DNA of 36,565 bases. Origin: Alphaproteobacteria bacterium UBA7314. Lineage in GTDB: Bacteria > Pseudomonadota > Alphaproteobacteria > MPNO01 > UBA830. Below, piece by piece: positions 17,306-25,502 of this stretch (position 1 is the stretch's first letter; every line of letters begins with the position of its first letter). The notes below the pieces were generated by a model. That model saw nothing but the letters and a program-made list of their open reading frames with translations. It made no database searches and was not told the origin of the DNA. Location: contig DKQG01000056.1 of NCBI GenBank assembly GCA_002471575.1, positions 49,507 through 86,071 of the forward strand, given 5' to 3'. A program made the position numbers and the translations under genes.

Positions 17306-18592
17306 CTAAACCGTCATCCGCTCTTTGCCGGTATCGGTTTTGAAGGCTTCCTTGCAGGCTTCGGTGTAATCCTCGTCCGGGTTGAGGACGATCGCGACCG
17401 AACGTACTTTCATGTGTTCCGGCTTGCGCCCCGTCGGCATGATGCCTTTTTCCGCTAGTTCGGTGGCCGCTTTGCGCAACTTGTTTCGCGTCATTACGAT
17501 GCCGTAATCGGTCGGTACGAGGTTCTCGCGCGACCGGTCGACGATCGGCCCCATGGATTCTTGAAGAGAGGCATCCTGCATGCCGAACCCGAACACACCG
17601 GAATATGTCTCGCCGCTCTTCTGCGCTTCCCGGTCGATCTGATAGTCGTTGTCCTTGTTTTGGGCCGGTCGATACGTGCCAGGTATCAGCGGCACGTGAA
17701 TGCCCTTGCCGTCCAGGCAGGCCTGTCGTTCCTCCGGCGAGAGCGGCCGGTCGGGATGGTAGTCGTAACTCCACGTCCAGCAGTTCTCGTCGTTGATCGG
17801 TACCCAGAAATGGCCGTGCTGGGGGTGATCGGCCCGCGGCGCGATCATAGTGAAGCACGGCATAACCCACTGCGTGATCCGCCAGTAATTGCGGTCACCC
17901 TCCACCTTGCGCCGAGCCGCGACGTAGAGCCCGCCATCGGAGTCCCGAACCTCAAAAACGGGCTTCATATCGCCCATGTTAAATTTGTTTGCTTTGGCGC
18001 CTTTGAAAAGTGGGTCGCGTTCCAGCTCTTTAGAATGCAGCCACGACACGTGGCTTGAGTCGATGCCGCCTTCCAGCGCCTGCAGCCAGTTGCACTCCTG
18101 TATACGCTTGGTCGAGACGGTCTGTTCCGGTTTGACGGTCGCAAATTCCCATTCTGGTTCCGGCGGTCGATTTTCCGGGTCACCCATATGGGTCCACAGA
18201 ATGTCACCGACCTTGATCAGCGGATAGGCTTGCAGTTTGGCCTCCTGGCGGACCACGCTGTCTTCCGGCTCGGATGGGATTTCGACGCAGTTGCCTTCCA
18301 CGTCGAATTTCCAGCCATGATAGGGGCAGCGCAGACCGCAATCCTCGTTGCGCCCAAACCAGAGTGAGACACGCCGGTGGGCGCAAAATTCCTCGATCAG
18401 CCCGAAGCGCCCGTTGGAATCGCGGAAGGCAATCATCTTTTCCCCTAGAAGCTCCACGCGGACCGGTGGGCAGTCGTTTTCTGGCAGTTCCTCGGCCAGC
18501 ATCGCTGGCAACCAGTACTGACGGAAAAGCTCGCCCATGGGCGTGCCCTTGTCCGTCTGGGTCAAAAGATCGTTTACTTCCTTGCGCAGCAT
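17306..18592 (-). CDS. Rieske oxygenase alpha subunit, phthalate 4,5-dioxygenase-like
   Basis: 428 residues from ATG 18592, which has GGGAGACGGGAC upstream; a longer in-frame extension to 18742 is not protein-like. The N-terminal signature is MGELFRQYWLPAML. The Rieske [2Fe-2S] ligands are Cys70 and His72 (CAH) with Cys89 and His92 (CPYH). The catalytic-iron motif is ALEGGIDSSHVSWLH, with Asp178 bridging to His181 and His186. This is the pattern of the phthalate dioxygenase oxygenase component (Pht3/OphA2 group), which needs a separate FMN/ferredoxin-type reductase; none is encoded here. It is a close paralogue of the gene at 28197-29480: all six positions coincide. The substrate is inferred to be a carboxylated aromatic. 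Confidence 0.9.
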   Translation of the reverse strand: MLRKEVNDLLTQTDKGTPMGELFRQYWLPAMLAEELPENDCPPVRVELLGEKMIAFRDSNGRFGLIEEFCAHRRVSLWFGRNEDCGLRCPYHGWKFDVEGNCVEIPSEPEDSVVRQEAKLQAYPLIKVGDILWTHMGDPENRPPEPEWEFATVKPEQTVSTKRIQECNWLQALEGGIDSSHVSWLHSKELERDPLFKGAKANKFNMGDMKPVFEVRDSDGGLYVAARRKVEGDRNYWRITQWVMPCFTMIAPRADHPQHGHFWVPINDENCWTWSYDYHPDRPLSPEERQACLDGKGIHVPLIPGTYRPAQNKDNDYQIDREAQKSGETYSGVFGFGMQDASLQESMGPIVDRSRENLVPTDYGIVMTRNKLRKAATELAEKGIMPTGRKPEHMKVRSVAIVLNPDEDYTEACKEAFKTDTGKERMTV

Positions 18593-18817
18593 GTCCCGTC
18601 TCCCGGTTGATCGTTCCTGCCGCAAAACACGCGGCCAACTGCTGACCGATTTATTTCGTGTCTGCGGTCCGGGGGCAGGAGGGTGTGTACGATGACATAC
18701 CCTCCTCGTCACCGTGATTAAATTAATTAGAATTCTAAGCACTTGCCGTCAATGGACGGATCGCTGTAGCCTCGATAGGCTTGCGGTCGCCTCATCAAGG
18801 AAAAAAGACCGATCGAC
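18593..18817. promoter_or_regulatory. Divergent intergenic region with a 12-bp perfect palindrome TTAGAATTCTAA
   Basis: This 225-base region separates the divergent Rieske gene (minus) and the alpha/beta hydrolase gene (plus), so both promoters should lie here. A perfect palindrome, TTAGAATTCTAA, occupies 18727-18738 within an AT-rich patch (about 18712-18740), against a GC-rich background. It is a reasonable candidate operator for a dimeric regulator, but no regulator gene for it is encoded in the window and no second copy was noticed. Confidence 0.4.
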
Positions 18818-19672
18818 ATGCCTTTTGCCGACATAGACGGAATTCGCACCCGATATGAAGTGGTGGGCGACGGCCCGCCGATCCTGATGTACGCTCCCGG
18901 TGGTTTTAATGCGCGGCTGGACCACTGGCGCGGCCTTGGCGTGTACAAACGAATCCGCCTGCTCGACACGCTTCCAAAATCCTATACATGCGTCGTCTTC
19001 GACCGGCGCGAATGTGGCGAGTCCGGCGGCAAGGTTGAAACGGTGACCTGGGCGTCTTTCGTCCGCCAGGGCGCTGGCCTTATGGACGCACTTGGGATCG
19101 ATAGAGCCCATATCATGGGGGGCTGTATGGGCTGCAGCCCGGTGGCGGCGTTCGGCGTTGCGCATCCCGAACGGACACTTTCGATGACCCATTACTGGCC
19201 GGTGGGTGGCGCAAAGTACCGGATCAGCAGCCATCAACGATTTCGGGAACATCTTGAATTCGTCGAACGGAACGGCCTCGAGGCGGTGGTCGACCTTGTT
19301 CACAGCCATGACAAGAACTTTTCGCAGGATCCGCGTGGCGGCCCCTGGGGACAGCCTATCCGTAACGACGATACCTTTGCCACAAATTACGCCGCGCTGG
19401 ACAGGGGCGGCTATATTGGGACCGTCACCGATATGTATCTCGGCCTGTTCGACCGCGATACCGCGCCGGGAGCGGAGCCGGATGACCTGCTGGAACTCGA
19501 CATCCCGACCCTGATCGTGCCGGGGGACGACGCCGCGCATGCGACGTCTGCAGCTCGGTATCTGCACGAATGCATCGGCGGCTCAGAATACTGGGACATT
19601 CGGCCGGACGATCAGACCGATGAAAACGCCCCAGACCGCATTCTGGCGTTTCTAAACGGGACAAACGGCTGA
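18818..19672 (+). CDS. Alpha/beta-hydrolase-fold protein with a Cys nucleophile elbow
   Basis: 284 residues. The fold is clear: YEVVGDGPPILMYAPGGF (oxyanion region), CVVFDRRECGESGG, then the nucleophile elbow HIMGGCMGCSPVAAF with Cys103 where Ser is usual, and the late strand IPTLIVPGDDAAH with the acidic residue. The usual C-terminal catalytic His (GxGHxxxxE) is not seen: the matching place reads EYWDIRPDDQTDENAPDRIL. The only nearby His follows the Asp motif (DDAAH). Cys nucleophiles are known in dienelactone hydrolases. A role in hydrolysing a lactone or ring-cleavage product is inferred from context. It converges on the Pht5-like gene with 7 bases between stops. Confidence 0.82.
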   Translation: MPFADIDGIRTRYEVVGDGPPILMYAPGGFNARLDHWRGLGVYKRIRLLDTLPKSYTCVVFDRRECGESGGKVETVTWASFVRQGAGLMDALGIDRAHIMGGCMGCSPVAAFGVAHPERTLSMTHYWPVGGAKYRISSHQRFREHLEFVERNGLEAVVDLVHSHDKNFSQDPRGGPWGQPIRNDDTFATNYAALDRGGYIGTVTDMYLGLFDRDTAPGAEPDDLLELDIPTLIVPGDDAAHATSAARYLHECIGGSEYWDIRPDDQTDENAPDRILAFLNGTNG

Positions 19673-19679
19673 GTACCTG

Positions 19680-20621
19680 TCACCCCACGAGGTCACGGGT
19701 AGGCGCCGCAAACAAATGCTCGATCCCCACTGCCTCCGGGATGATCTTCTGCGTCACCGCGTGCCCGATCAGCCGTTCCAGCGTGTCGCGGTTAGGGTCG
19801 ATGCCATAGGGCAGGGGATCGTCCATCATCTCGAGCGCTGCTAGATGCACCTTGTCGACCCTGCCCAAGTCGGTCACGCGTCCCGCCTTCAGTTCGTCGA
19901 CATATAGGTTCTTCGATTCCGCGAATGCGTTAAACACCTGAATTGCGACATCCGGGTTCTCCGCCAGCAGGTCGTCGCGTACCACGACCGTATGATTGAT
20001 CGGATACAGCCCCCGGCCTTTCAAGGCGGCTACGGCGGCGGTGAAAGGGTCGTCGAACATGGTCATCACATCCGGATGGTCCACCTTGGCGCCCACGGCG
20101 GCGACAAGATCGCCTGATATCAGAGCGCCTTCGAGGTCGCCGTCATCAAGCGGCTGAACGTTTTCGGGCGCGCGGTAGGCCTCAACATGTTCGTCGCCCG
20201 ACGGGCACCACGTGATCGATGACAGGTCGACGTCAAACTCTTCCTCGATAATCGATCGCGCCCATACGCCGGTTGTCACCGTATAGCCGCGGTTCACGCC
20301 AACCCGTTTGCCGGGCAGGTCAGCGGGCGAATTAAGGCCGGCCGGTACGTGATTAATGATCGCGTCGTGATGAAAGTCGCGCACCAGGAAGATAGGTAGG
20401 GCGGTGAATTTCACTCCGTGGGCCTTGGCGCAGATATAGGTCGTCAGCGCCATTTCGCAGACGTCATAGGTCATTTCCCGCACCATGCGGCGGAATGCGT
20501 GCACCAGAACCGGGACTTCTTCGAAATCCATCTCGAAATCGGGCAGCGAGATTTCTCCTTCTTTCAGGGCACGGTTGTTACCCTGGGTGCGTGATACGGC
20601 GTGGAGTCTGGATTTGCTCAT
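19680..20621 (-). CDS. 4,5-dihydroxyphthalate decarboxylase-like protein (Pht5 family, periplasmic-binding-protein fold)
   Basis: About 313 residues from ATG 20621, which has AAAGG 6 bases upstream; an in-frame extension to 20675 has no ribosome site. Family features are LVHAFRRMVREMTYDVCEMALTTYI, then LPIFLVRDFHHDAIINH, the PADLPGKRVGVNRGYTVTTG loop, a VFNAFAESKN helix and a C-terminal GIDPNRDTLERLIGHAV stretch. This is the Pht5 group, whose type member decarboxylates 4,5-dihydroxyphthalate to protocatechuate; the fold resembles NMT1/TauA-type solute-binding proteins. There is no signal peptide, so a cytoplasmic enzyme is more likely than a transport protein. A distant paralogue is frameshifted at 24500-25484. 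It is 22 bases downstream of the small Cys-Cys protein gene, probably one transcript. Confidence 0.82.
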   Translation of the reverse strand: MSKSRLHAVSRTQGNNRALKEGEISLPDFEMDFEEVPVLVHAFRRMVREMTYDVCEMALTTYICAKAHGVKFTALPIFLVRDFHHDAIINHVPAGLNSPADLPGKRVGVNRGYTVTTGVWARSIIEEEFDVDLSSITWCPSGDEHVEAYRAPENVQPLDDGDLEGALISGDLVAAVGAKVDHPDVMTMFDDPFTAAVAALKGRGLYPINHTVVVRDDLLAENPDVAIQVFNAFAESKNLYVDELKAGRVTDLGRVDKVHLAALEMMDDPLPYGIDPNRDTLERLIGHAVTQKIIPEAVGIEHLFAAPTRDLVG

Positions 20622-20643
20622 AGGATGCCTTTCTTCCTTATTT

Positions 20644-20934
20644 TCAGCAGCAATCGAGATCGCCGTTATCTTCAAGGGCCGGTAGTAGCCAGGTCAGCGG
20701 GAGATCGTCTGAGCTTACCTTGGCGATGGGCGAAAAGATCTTCAGGCGGTAGCGGGTTTCCTCTTTCCAGAAGACGACGTTGGTCTCCTTCGGCGGAAAT
20801 CCCGGTTTAAGGCCGGGGTCTTCAGACACCAGGGTGATCTCCGAATCCGGGAGGCCAAAGCGTTGCCGGATCAGGCGCTCGACCCGGTTGATGTCTTCCA
20901 GAATATTATTTTCAGGGCCTAATCGCCTGAACAT
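20644..20934 (-). CDS. Small conserved-looking hypothetical protein ending in Cys-Cys
   Basis: About 96 residues; ATG 20934 or GTG 20940 both fit, with CGGAACC just upstream. I do not recognise the family. It begins with a helical segment (DINRVERLIRQRFGLPD), then shows alternating strands (NVVFWKEETRYRLKIFSP) and ends VSSDDLPLTWLLPALEDN followed by GDLDCC at the very C-terminus. A terminal Cys-Cys pair suggests metal or thiol chemistry. No signal peptide or membrane segment is visible. Codon pattern and tight coupling to the Pht5-like gene support a real gene. A COG0523 metallochaperone lies in the divergent operon 1.2 kb away. Confidence 0.6.
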   Translation of the reverse strand: MFRRLGPENNILEDINRVERLIRQRFGLPDSEITLVSEDPGLKPGFPPKETNVVFWKEETRYRLKIFSPIAKVSSDDLPLTWLLPALEDNGDLDCC

Positions 20935-21027
20935 GGTCACGGTTCCGCTTGAAATCAGTGCGCGAAATTTGCCCAGACTCTGCCGCTTTGGTAAATCTGG
21001 GTCAACGTTTCATAGGGAGAACACAGT

Positions 21028-22134
21028 GTGGCCGAGAAAGTAACTGCCGCCGTTCGTACGGCACCGCAGACGACCGAGTTCCGAGAATACGATATGCCCG
21101 ATATTCCCGACGAGGCCGCCCTGCTGAAGGTCGAGGTGGCCGGTATTTGCGGCACTGACGTCAAATTCTATTCCAAGCCTCCCTTCGAAGGCCCGGTCAT
21201 CATGGGGCATGAGAATATCGGCTACATCGCCAAGGCGGGTAAGGTGTTTCAGGAACGTAAGGGCCTTAAAGAAGGCGATCTGGTTTTCGTCGAACACTAT
21301 GTTGGCTGCATGAACTGCGAACACTGCCACCGGGGCGATTACCGGTTGTGCATGTTCACAGACTGGCGAAAATTCCCGGAAGGACTGCGTTTCGGCTACA
21401 CGCTGGCAGAACGCGAACCGCATCTGTTCGGCGGTTTCGCCCAATACATGTACCTGCCGTGGAACTCGGTCATTCACAAAGTGCCCGACGGCCTGTCGCC
21501 TGAGTTCGCTGGTGTCGTTACGCCGATGGCGAATGGCATCCAATGGGCGCTGTTCGACTGCGAGGTCGGTTATGACGATCGCGTGCTGATCCAGGGGCCC
21601 GGGCAGCAGGGGCTGTGCAATACCATCGCCTGCAAACAGGCCGGCGCATCTCTTATCATCGTCACCGGGACCTCCAAAGACAAAAAGCGTATGGAAGTCG
21701 CAAAGAAATTCGGCGCTGACTACGTCATCAACGTAGAGGAAGAGGACCCGCTGGAACGAATCATGGAGATCACCGGCGGCGAAGGGCTGGACGTGTCGCT
21801 CGACTGCACGGCCGGGGCGGGCACGATCCCGACCCTGCTGGGGGTCGAAGCATTGAAGCGCAAAGGCGGTACCCTGCAGTTCCAGGGCGAGGACGTGCCC
21901 GAATTCCCCAATTACCCGATGGGCAAAATCGCGAACAAATACATCACCGTGAAGGCGGCTCGCGGACACAACTACGAGAGCTGCGAACTAGGGCTGAAAC
22001 AGCTGGCTTCCGATCGGTTCGATATCGGCCTGATGACTACGCACCGGTTCAGCCTCGAGAACGTGCACGATGCGATCAACGCAGTCGGCGGCAGTGGCGA
22101 CGTGATACATGCATCGCTTCTGCCCTGGGAATAG
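21028..22134 (+). CDS. Zinc-dependent alcohol dehydrogenase (MDR superfamily)
   Basis: 368 residues from GTG 21028 with AGGGAGA upstream. The catalytic zinc ligands are visible as Cys41 (GICGTD) and His61-Glu62 (MGHEN). The structural zinc lobe has Cys94, Cys97, Cys100 and Cys108 in CMNCEHCHRGDYRLC. The Rossmann loop is LIQGPGQQGLCN. This is the classical zinc MDR type related to threonine/sorbitol dehydrogenases. The substrate is unknown; in this cluster it may oxidise a hydroxy intermediate of aromatic degradation. It leads a plus-strand operon of seven genes with short gaps or overlaps, ending with the AroE-like gene at 27037. Confidence 0.9.
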   Translation: MAEKVTAAVRTAPQTTEFREYDMPDIPDEAALLKVEVAGICGTDVKFYSKPPFEGPVIMGHENIGYIAKAGKVFQERKGLKEGDLVFVEHYVGCMNCEHCHRGDYRLCMFTDWRKFPEGLRFGYTLAEREPHLFGGFAQYMYLPWNSVIHKVPDGLSPEFAGVVTPMANGIQWALFDCEVGYDDRVLIQGPGQQGLCNTIACKQAGASLIIVTGTSKDKKRMEVAKKFGADYVINVEEEDPLERIMEITGGEGLDVSLDCTAGAGTIPTLLGVEALKRKGGTLQFQGEDVPEFPNYPMGKIANKYITVKAARGHNYESCELGLKQLASDRFDIGLMTTHRFSLENVHDAINAVGGSGDVIHASLLPWE

Positions 22135-22137
22135 CTT

Positions 22138-23142
22138 TTGACCGCGCCTGGCGATAGCACCGATACGCGGATACCGGTTACCGTTCTGACGGGCTATCTC
22201 GGCGCCGGCAAGACGACGCTGCTTAATCGTTTGCTCTCCGAGCTGGTGGGAAAATCCTACGCGGTAATTGTCAACGAATTCGGCGATATCGGGATCGATG
22301 GCGACCTGATTGACCCGGGCGAGGAGGAACTGATCGAACTCAGTAGCGGCTGCATCTGCTGCGTTGTGCGCGGCGATCTGATCCGCACGCTGCGCAACCT
22401 GCTGCGCGAAAGACCGAATCTGGACGGTATAATCATCGAGACGACGGGCCTCGCGAATCCCAGCCCGGTAATTCAGACAATGGTGATCGACCAGGTGATC
22501 GGCGTGCAGTGCCGCCTGGACTCGGTGCTGTGTGTGGTTGATGCGGTGAATATCGCCGAGCAGCTGAGACACGGGAAGGATGCTGCCGACCAGATTGCGT
22601 TCAGCGACCATCTGGTGCTGAACAAGGTGGACGACGCCCGGGTGCCCCTTGCGGAAATCGAAGTGCTGCTGCGCGGCAACAATCCGTTCGCGCCGGTCAC
22701 GCGCGTAAACCGGGCCGATGTGGCAGCGACGGATATTCTTGACCGGCGAGGCTTCGAACTCGAACGCGTGGAGTATCGTCTCGAACCCATCGAGGACGAC
22801 CATGATCACGATCACAACCACATCGATGCGACCGGTATAGCCAACGTATCGCTGTCAAGCTTCGAGGCGATGGACGGCGACCGGCTGGAGGAATGGCTGA
22901 AGGATCTGCTCGGCCGCTTCGGCACCGATATCTTGCGTACCAAGGGCATCGTTTCAGTCGCCGGCGAGGACCGGAAATTGGTGCTGCAGGCGGTAAACAT
23001 GATGCTGGAGGGAGATTTCGTCGGTGACTGGGGCGACGATACGCGTGTGTCCCGTCTCGTCTTTATCGGCCGTAATCTGAACCGCGACATGCTGGAAACC
23101 GGCTTTCTGTTGTGCCGCAAAACCGCGCCGGAGCTTGCCTGA
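22138..23142 (+). CDS. COG0523 (CobW/P47K) metal-chaperone GTPase
   Basis: 334 residues from TTG 22138, 3 bases after the ADH stop, with GGGA upstream. Walker A is GYLGAGKTTLLN at 19-30. The family-defining metal motif CICC sits at 72-75 in ELSSGCICCVVRGDL. ETTGLANP is switch-like, LVLNKVDD is the NKxD base-specificity motif, and a His/Asp-rich patch (DDHDHDHNHID) lies near 220. The CobW C-terminal domain runs through DRLEEWLKDLLGRF to the end. These GTPases deliver Zn, Co or Fe to client enzymes. The adjacent zinc dehydrogenase and two class II aldolases are obvious candidate clients; this is inference from neighbourhood. Confidence 0.9.
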   Translation: MTAPGDSTDTRIPVTVLTGYLGAGKTTLLNRLLSELVGKSYAVIVNEFGDIGIDGDLIDPGEEELIELSSGCICCVVRGDLIRTLRNLLRERPNLDGIIIETTGLANPSPVIQTMVIDQVIGVQCRLDSVLCVVDAVNIAEQLRHGKDAADQIAFSDHLVLNKVDDARVPLAEIEVLLRGNNPFAPVTRVNRADVAATDILDRRGFELERVEYRLEPIEDDHDHDHNHIDATGIANVSLSSFEAMDGDRLEEWLKDLLGRFGTDILRTKGIVSVAGEDRKLVLQAVNMMLEGDFVGDWGDDTRVSRLVFIGRNLNRDMLETGFLLCRKTAPELA

Positions 23143-23156
23143 AAAAGGAGAGACAT

Positions 23157-23705
23157 ATGACGAGAATTCCCGCGCTCGACCGGGATGGAATGGATGATAA
23201 GCAGGCGGCGATCCACGATCGTATCCTTGCTGACGGGGGACGGATCGGGTTTGGCCCGGCAATCGGTTACGCTTATTCCGGCCCAGTATGGGATTTGCAC
23301 AACAAATCCAGCGCGCATCTGCTTGATTGCTCGCTGACCAACGTTCAGGTCCGCATCATTTCGCTAATGACTGTGCGTCACTGGAAAGCGGCCTATCCTT
23401 GGAGCGCTCAGGCAAAGACGGCGGTGAATGCAGGTCTTGGCCTCGATATCGTGGAGGCCATCAACGACGGGCGGCAGCCGGATTTCGACAACGTGGAGGA
23501 CGCCGCCGTTCACGCCGCCACGCGAGAATTACTGGGTACCGGAAACCTGTCGGATGAAGGGTTTCGCGCGGCGGAGCAAACGCTGGGCTATCAGCGGATC
23601 GTCGAACTTGTGAGCGCCATAGGTCATTTCTGCACGACCGGGCTTATGGCAAATGTCGTAGGGGTCACGCCAGACCCGGCAGCCCCGTCCAAACTTAGGG
23701 ACTAA
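23157..23705 (+). CDS. Carboxymuconolactone decarboxylase (CMD/AhpD-fold) family protein
   Basis: 182 residues from ATG 23157 with AAAAAGGAGAGA upstream. The helical CMD pattern is recognisable (QVRIISLMTVRHWKAAYPWS, AVHAATRELLGTGNLSDEGF, RIVELVSAIGHFCTTGLMAN). Two departures stand out. The peroxidatic CxxC of AhpD proteins is absent, and the usual YEWxxH stretch reads YPWSAQ, so the His is replaced. It is therefore unlikely to be a peroxidase. Members of this group occur widely in aromatic-acid operons, often with unproven function. It is located between the GTPase and the first class II aldolase gene. Confidence 0.85.
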   Translation: MTRIPALDRDGMDDKQAAIHDRILADGGRIGFGPAIGYAYSGPVWDLHNKSSAHLLDCSLTNVQVRIISLMTVRHWKAAYPWSAQAKTAVNAGLGLDIVEAINDGRQPDFDNVEDAAVHAATRELLGTGNLSDEGFRAAEQTLGYQRIVELVSAIGHFCTTGLMANVVGVTPDPAAPSKLRD

Positions 23706-23786
23706 TCCCGCTTAAGAACTTGTTGGTGTGCGCGCGGGCGGATAGAAATCTGTGAATTAACAGTTAGACCAGGATGGGGAGAGTGC

Positions 23787-24500
23787 ATGTCGGATCTTGA
23801 TGCCGCCATCGAGCAGCTTGTGACCGCCAACCGTATCGTTGCCCATGAAAACGTGTGTGACTCCTATGGGCATGTCAGTATCAGGCACCCTGACAACGCA
23901 AACAGGTACCTGCTGGCCTATTCGAAGTCGCCGTCCATCGTGGAGGCCGAGGACATCGTCACATTCGAACTGGATGGCACGCCCGTCGATCTCGGCGACC
24001 GGACGCCCTATTCGGAACGCGCAATCCACGGTGCGATCTACGAACAGCGCCCCGACGTTAATTCGGTGGTGCACAACCACTCTTACCAAGTGGTGCCATT
24101 CACGGTGTCGTCCATCCAGCTGCAGCCGATCATCCACGTCGCCGCCCGTATCGGCGATCCGCCGCCGACCTGGGATATAAAAGACAAGTTCGGTGACGAG
24201 ACCATTATGCTGGTGACGACGATGGAGCAGGGACGCGACATGTGCAAAACGCTGGGCGACGGCAAGATCGTCCTGATGCGCGGCCACGGCGCGACGATCG
24301 CAGGCTACAGCTTGGAAGACGCGGTGATGACATCTATCATGCTGCAGGTGAATGCACAGATTCAGCTGGATGCTATCGGTCTTGGCGGCACCGTCGAATA
24401 TCTCAGCCGGGGCGAAATCGACGCCAGGCGCGGCGCTGAGAACGAGCAATCTGGTTTCACCCGTGCGTGGGAGCATTTCTCCCGACGGGCCGGACGCTGA
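23787..24500 (+). CDS. Class II aldolase/adducin-family protein (possible dihydroxyphthalate or carboxymuconate-semialdehyde decarboxylase)
   Basis: 237 residues, ATG 23787 behind GGGGAGAGTGC. Zinc-site residues are His96 and His98 (VVHNHSY) and His167 (RGHGATIAG), with Glu77 in TPYSERAIHG as the likely acid/base. This family includes fuculose-phosphate aldolase, but also 3,4-dihydroxyphthalate decarboxylase (PhtC) and 2-hydroxy-3-carboxymuconate-semialdehyde decarboxylase in aromatic pathways, and the setting favours such a decarboxylase. The TGA overlaps the ATG of the next gene by one base (TGATG), so the two were translationally coupled. Confidence 0.85.
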   Translation: MSDLDAAIEQLVTANRIVAHENVCDSYGHVSIRHPDNANRYLLAYSKSPSIVEAEDIVTFELDGTPVDLGDRTPYSERAIHGAIYEQRPDVNSVVHNHSYQVVPFTVSSIQLQPIIHVAARIGDPPPTWDIKDKFGDETIMLVTTMEQGRDMCKTLGDGKIVLMRGHGATIAGYSLEDAVMTSIMLQVNAQIQLDAIGLGGTVEYLSRGEIDARRGAENEQSGFTRAWEHFSRRAGR

Positions 24501-25484
24501 TGAACAATCTGAAACTCAGCATCGCGACCACCGATTACGATCATTTCCGCGATTTCCGCAACGGCGCGGTGCGGGCGGAAGGCATAGATCATAACTGGTC
24601 GATGCTGGGTCATCATGAGGTCTTCGCGCGCTTTACCGCCAACCGGGAATGGGACGTAGCTGAGCTTTGCCAAGTTCATGGCCCAGATCACTCGCGATGA
24701 GTGCGACATCGTCGGCTTGCCGGTGATCTGTTCGCGCCTGTTCCGGTTCTCGTCTTTCTATGTGAACAAAAACGCCGGCATCAAGACTGTGGAGGATCTG
24801 AAGGGTAAGCGCATCGGCTCGCCCGAATGGGCGCATTCGGCCGCCGTGTACATGCGGGGCTGGATGCACAACGAATTCGGCGTGAAACTGCCGGACGTGC
24901 ACTGGTATCAGGCAGGCGCGAATTCTGCGGGACGCGTGGAAAAGGTGGAAATCAATCTGCCCGACGGGGTCAAGCTGACCCGTGTTGCCGATAAATCGCT
25001 GTCCGAACTGCTGGCAGTAGGGGAAATCGACTGCGCCATCATCGCGCGCCCGCCGACGTGTTTTCTCGAATGTCATCCGGATGTAGAACGGCTCTACCCC
25101 GATCACGTGCCGATGGAGCAAGAGTATTACGCCCGTACCGGTGTCTGGCCGATCATGCACATCATCGCCATGCAGCGGCATATCCTTGACGAAAACCCCT
25201 GGGTTGCGCGCAATCTGCTAAACGCCTTCAACGAGTCCAAGCGCCGGAGCGTCGCACGCATGTTCGATCCTGCAGTGTCTCGCTACCCGCTGCCCTTCGT
25301 GCCGGCCTACGCGCGCCGCATGCAGGAAATGTTCGGCGCCGATCCGTTCCCGTTCGGTATTGAGGAAAACCGCCTGACCTGGGAACAAATGCTGCTTTAC
25401 ACCTATCAACAGGGGATCGCGCACAAGCACGTCACGCCGGGAGATATCTTTCCACAAGGTATTATGACTGACGTGGTCGTTTAA
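24500..25484 (+). pseudogene. 4,5-dihydroxyphthalate decarboxylase-like gene (Pht5 family) split by a frameshift
   Basis: The frame from ATG 24500 reads MNNLKLSIATTDYDHFRDFR and continues to REWDVAEL, the family's first 55 or so residues, then goes out of frame and stops at 24700. The next frame carries FAKFMAQITRDECDIVGLP, PVICSRLFRFSSFYVNKNAG, VEDLKGKRIGSPEWAHSAA and onwards to 25484 without interruption. The switch is at about 24664-24666: two bases (or five) appear to be missing between GAG and TTTGCCAAGTTC. An ATG at 24678 could start the distal part, but the result would lack the N-terminal lobe. It is either a recent frameshift or a sequencing error, since the rest is well preserved. 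Product if intact: about 330 residues. Confidence 0.82.
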
Positions 25485-25502
25485 CGAACACGGGAACAGC
25501 CG

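Noticed and set aside
21010..21969. 319-codon antisense frame opposite the zinc ADH
   Set aside because: Shadow frame without ribosome site or recognisable domains; the ADH motifs are unambiguous.
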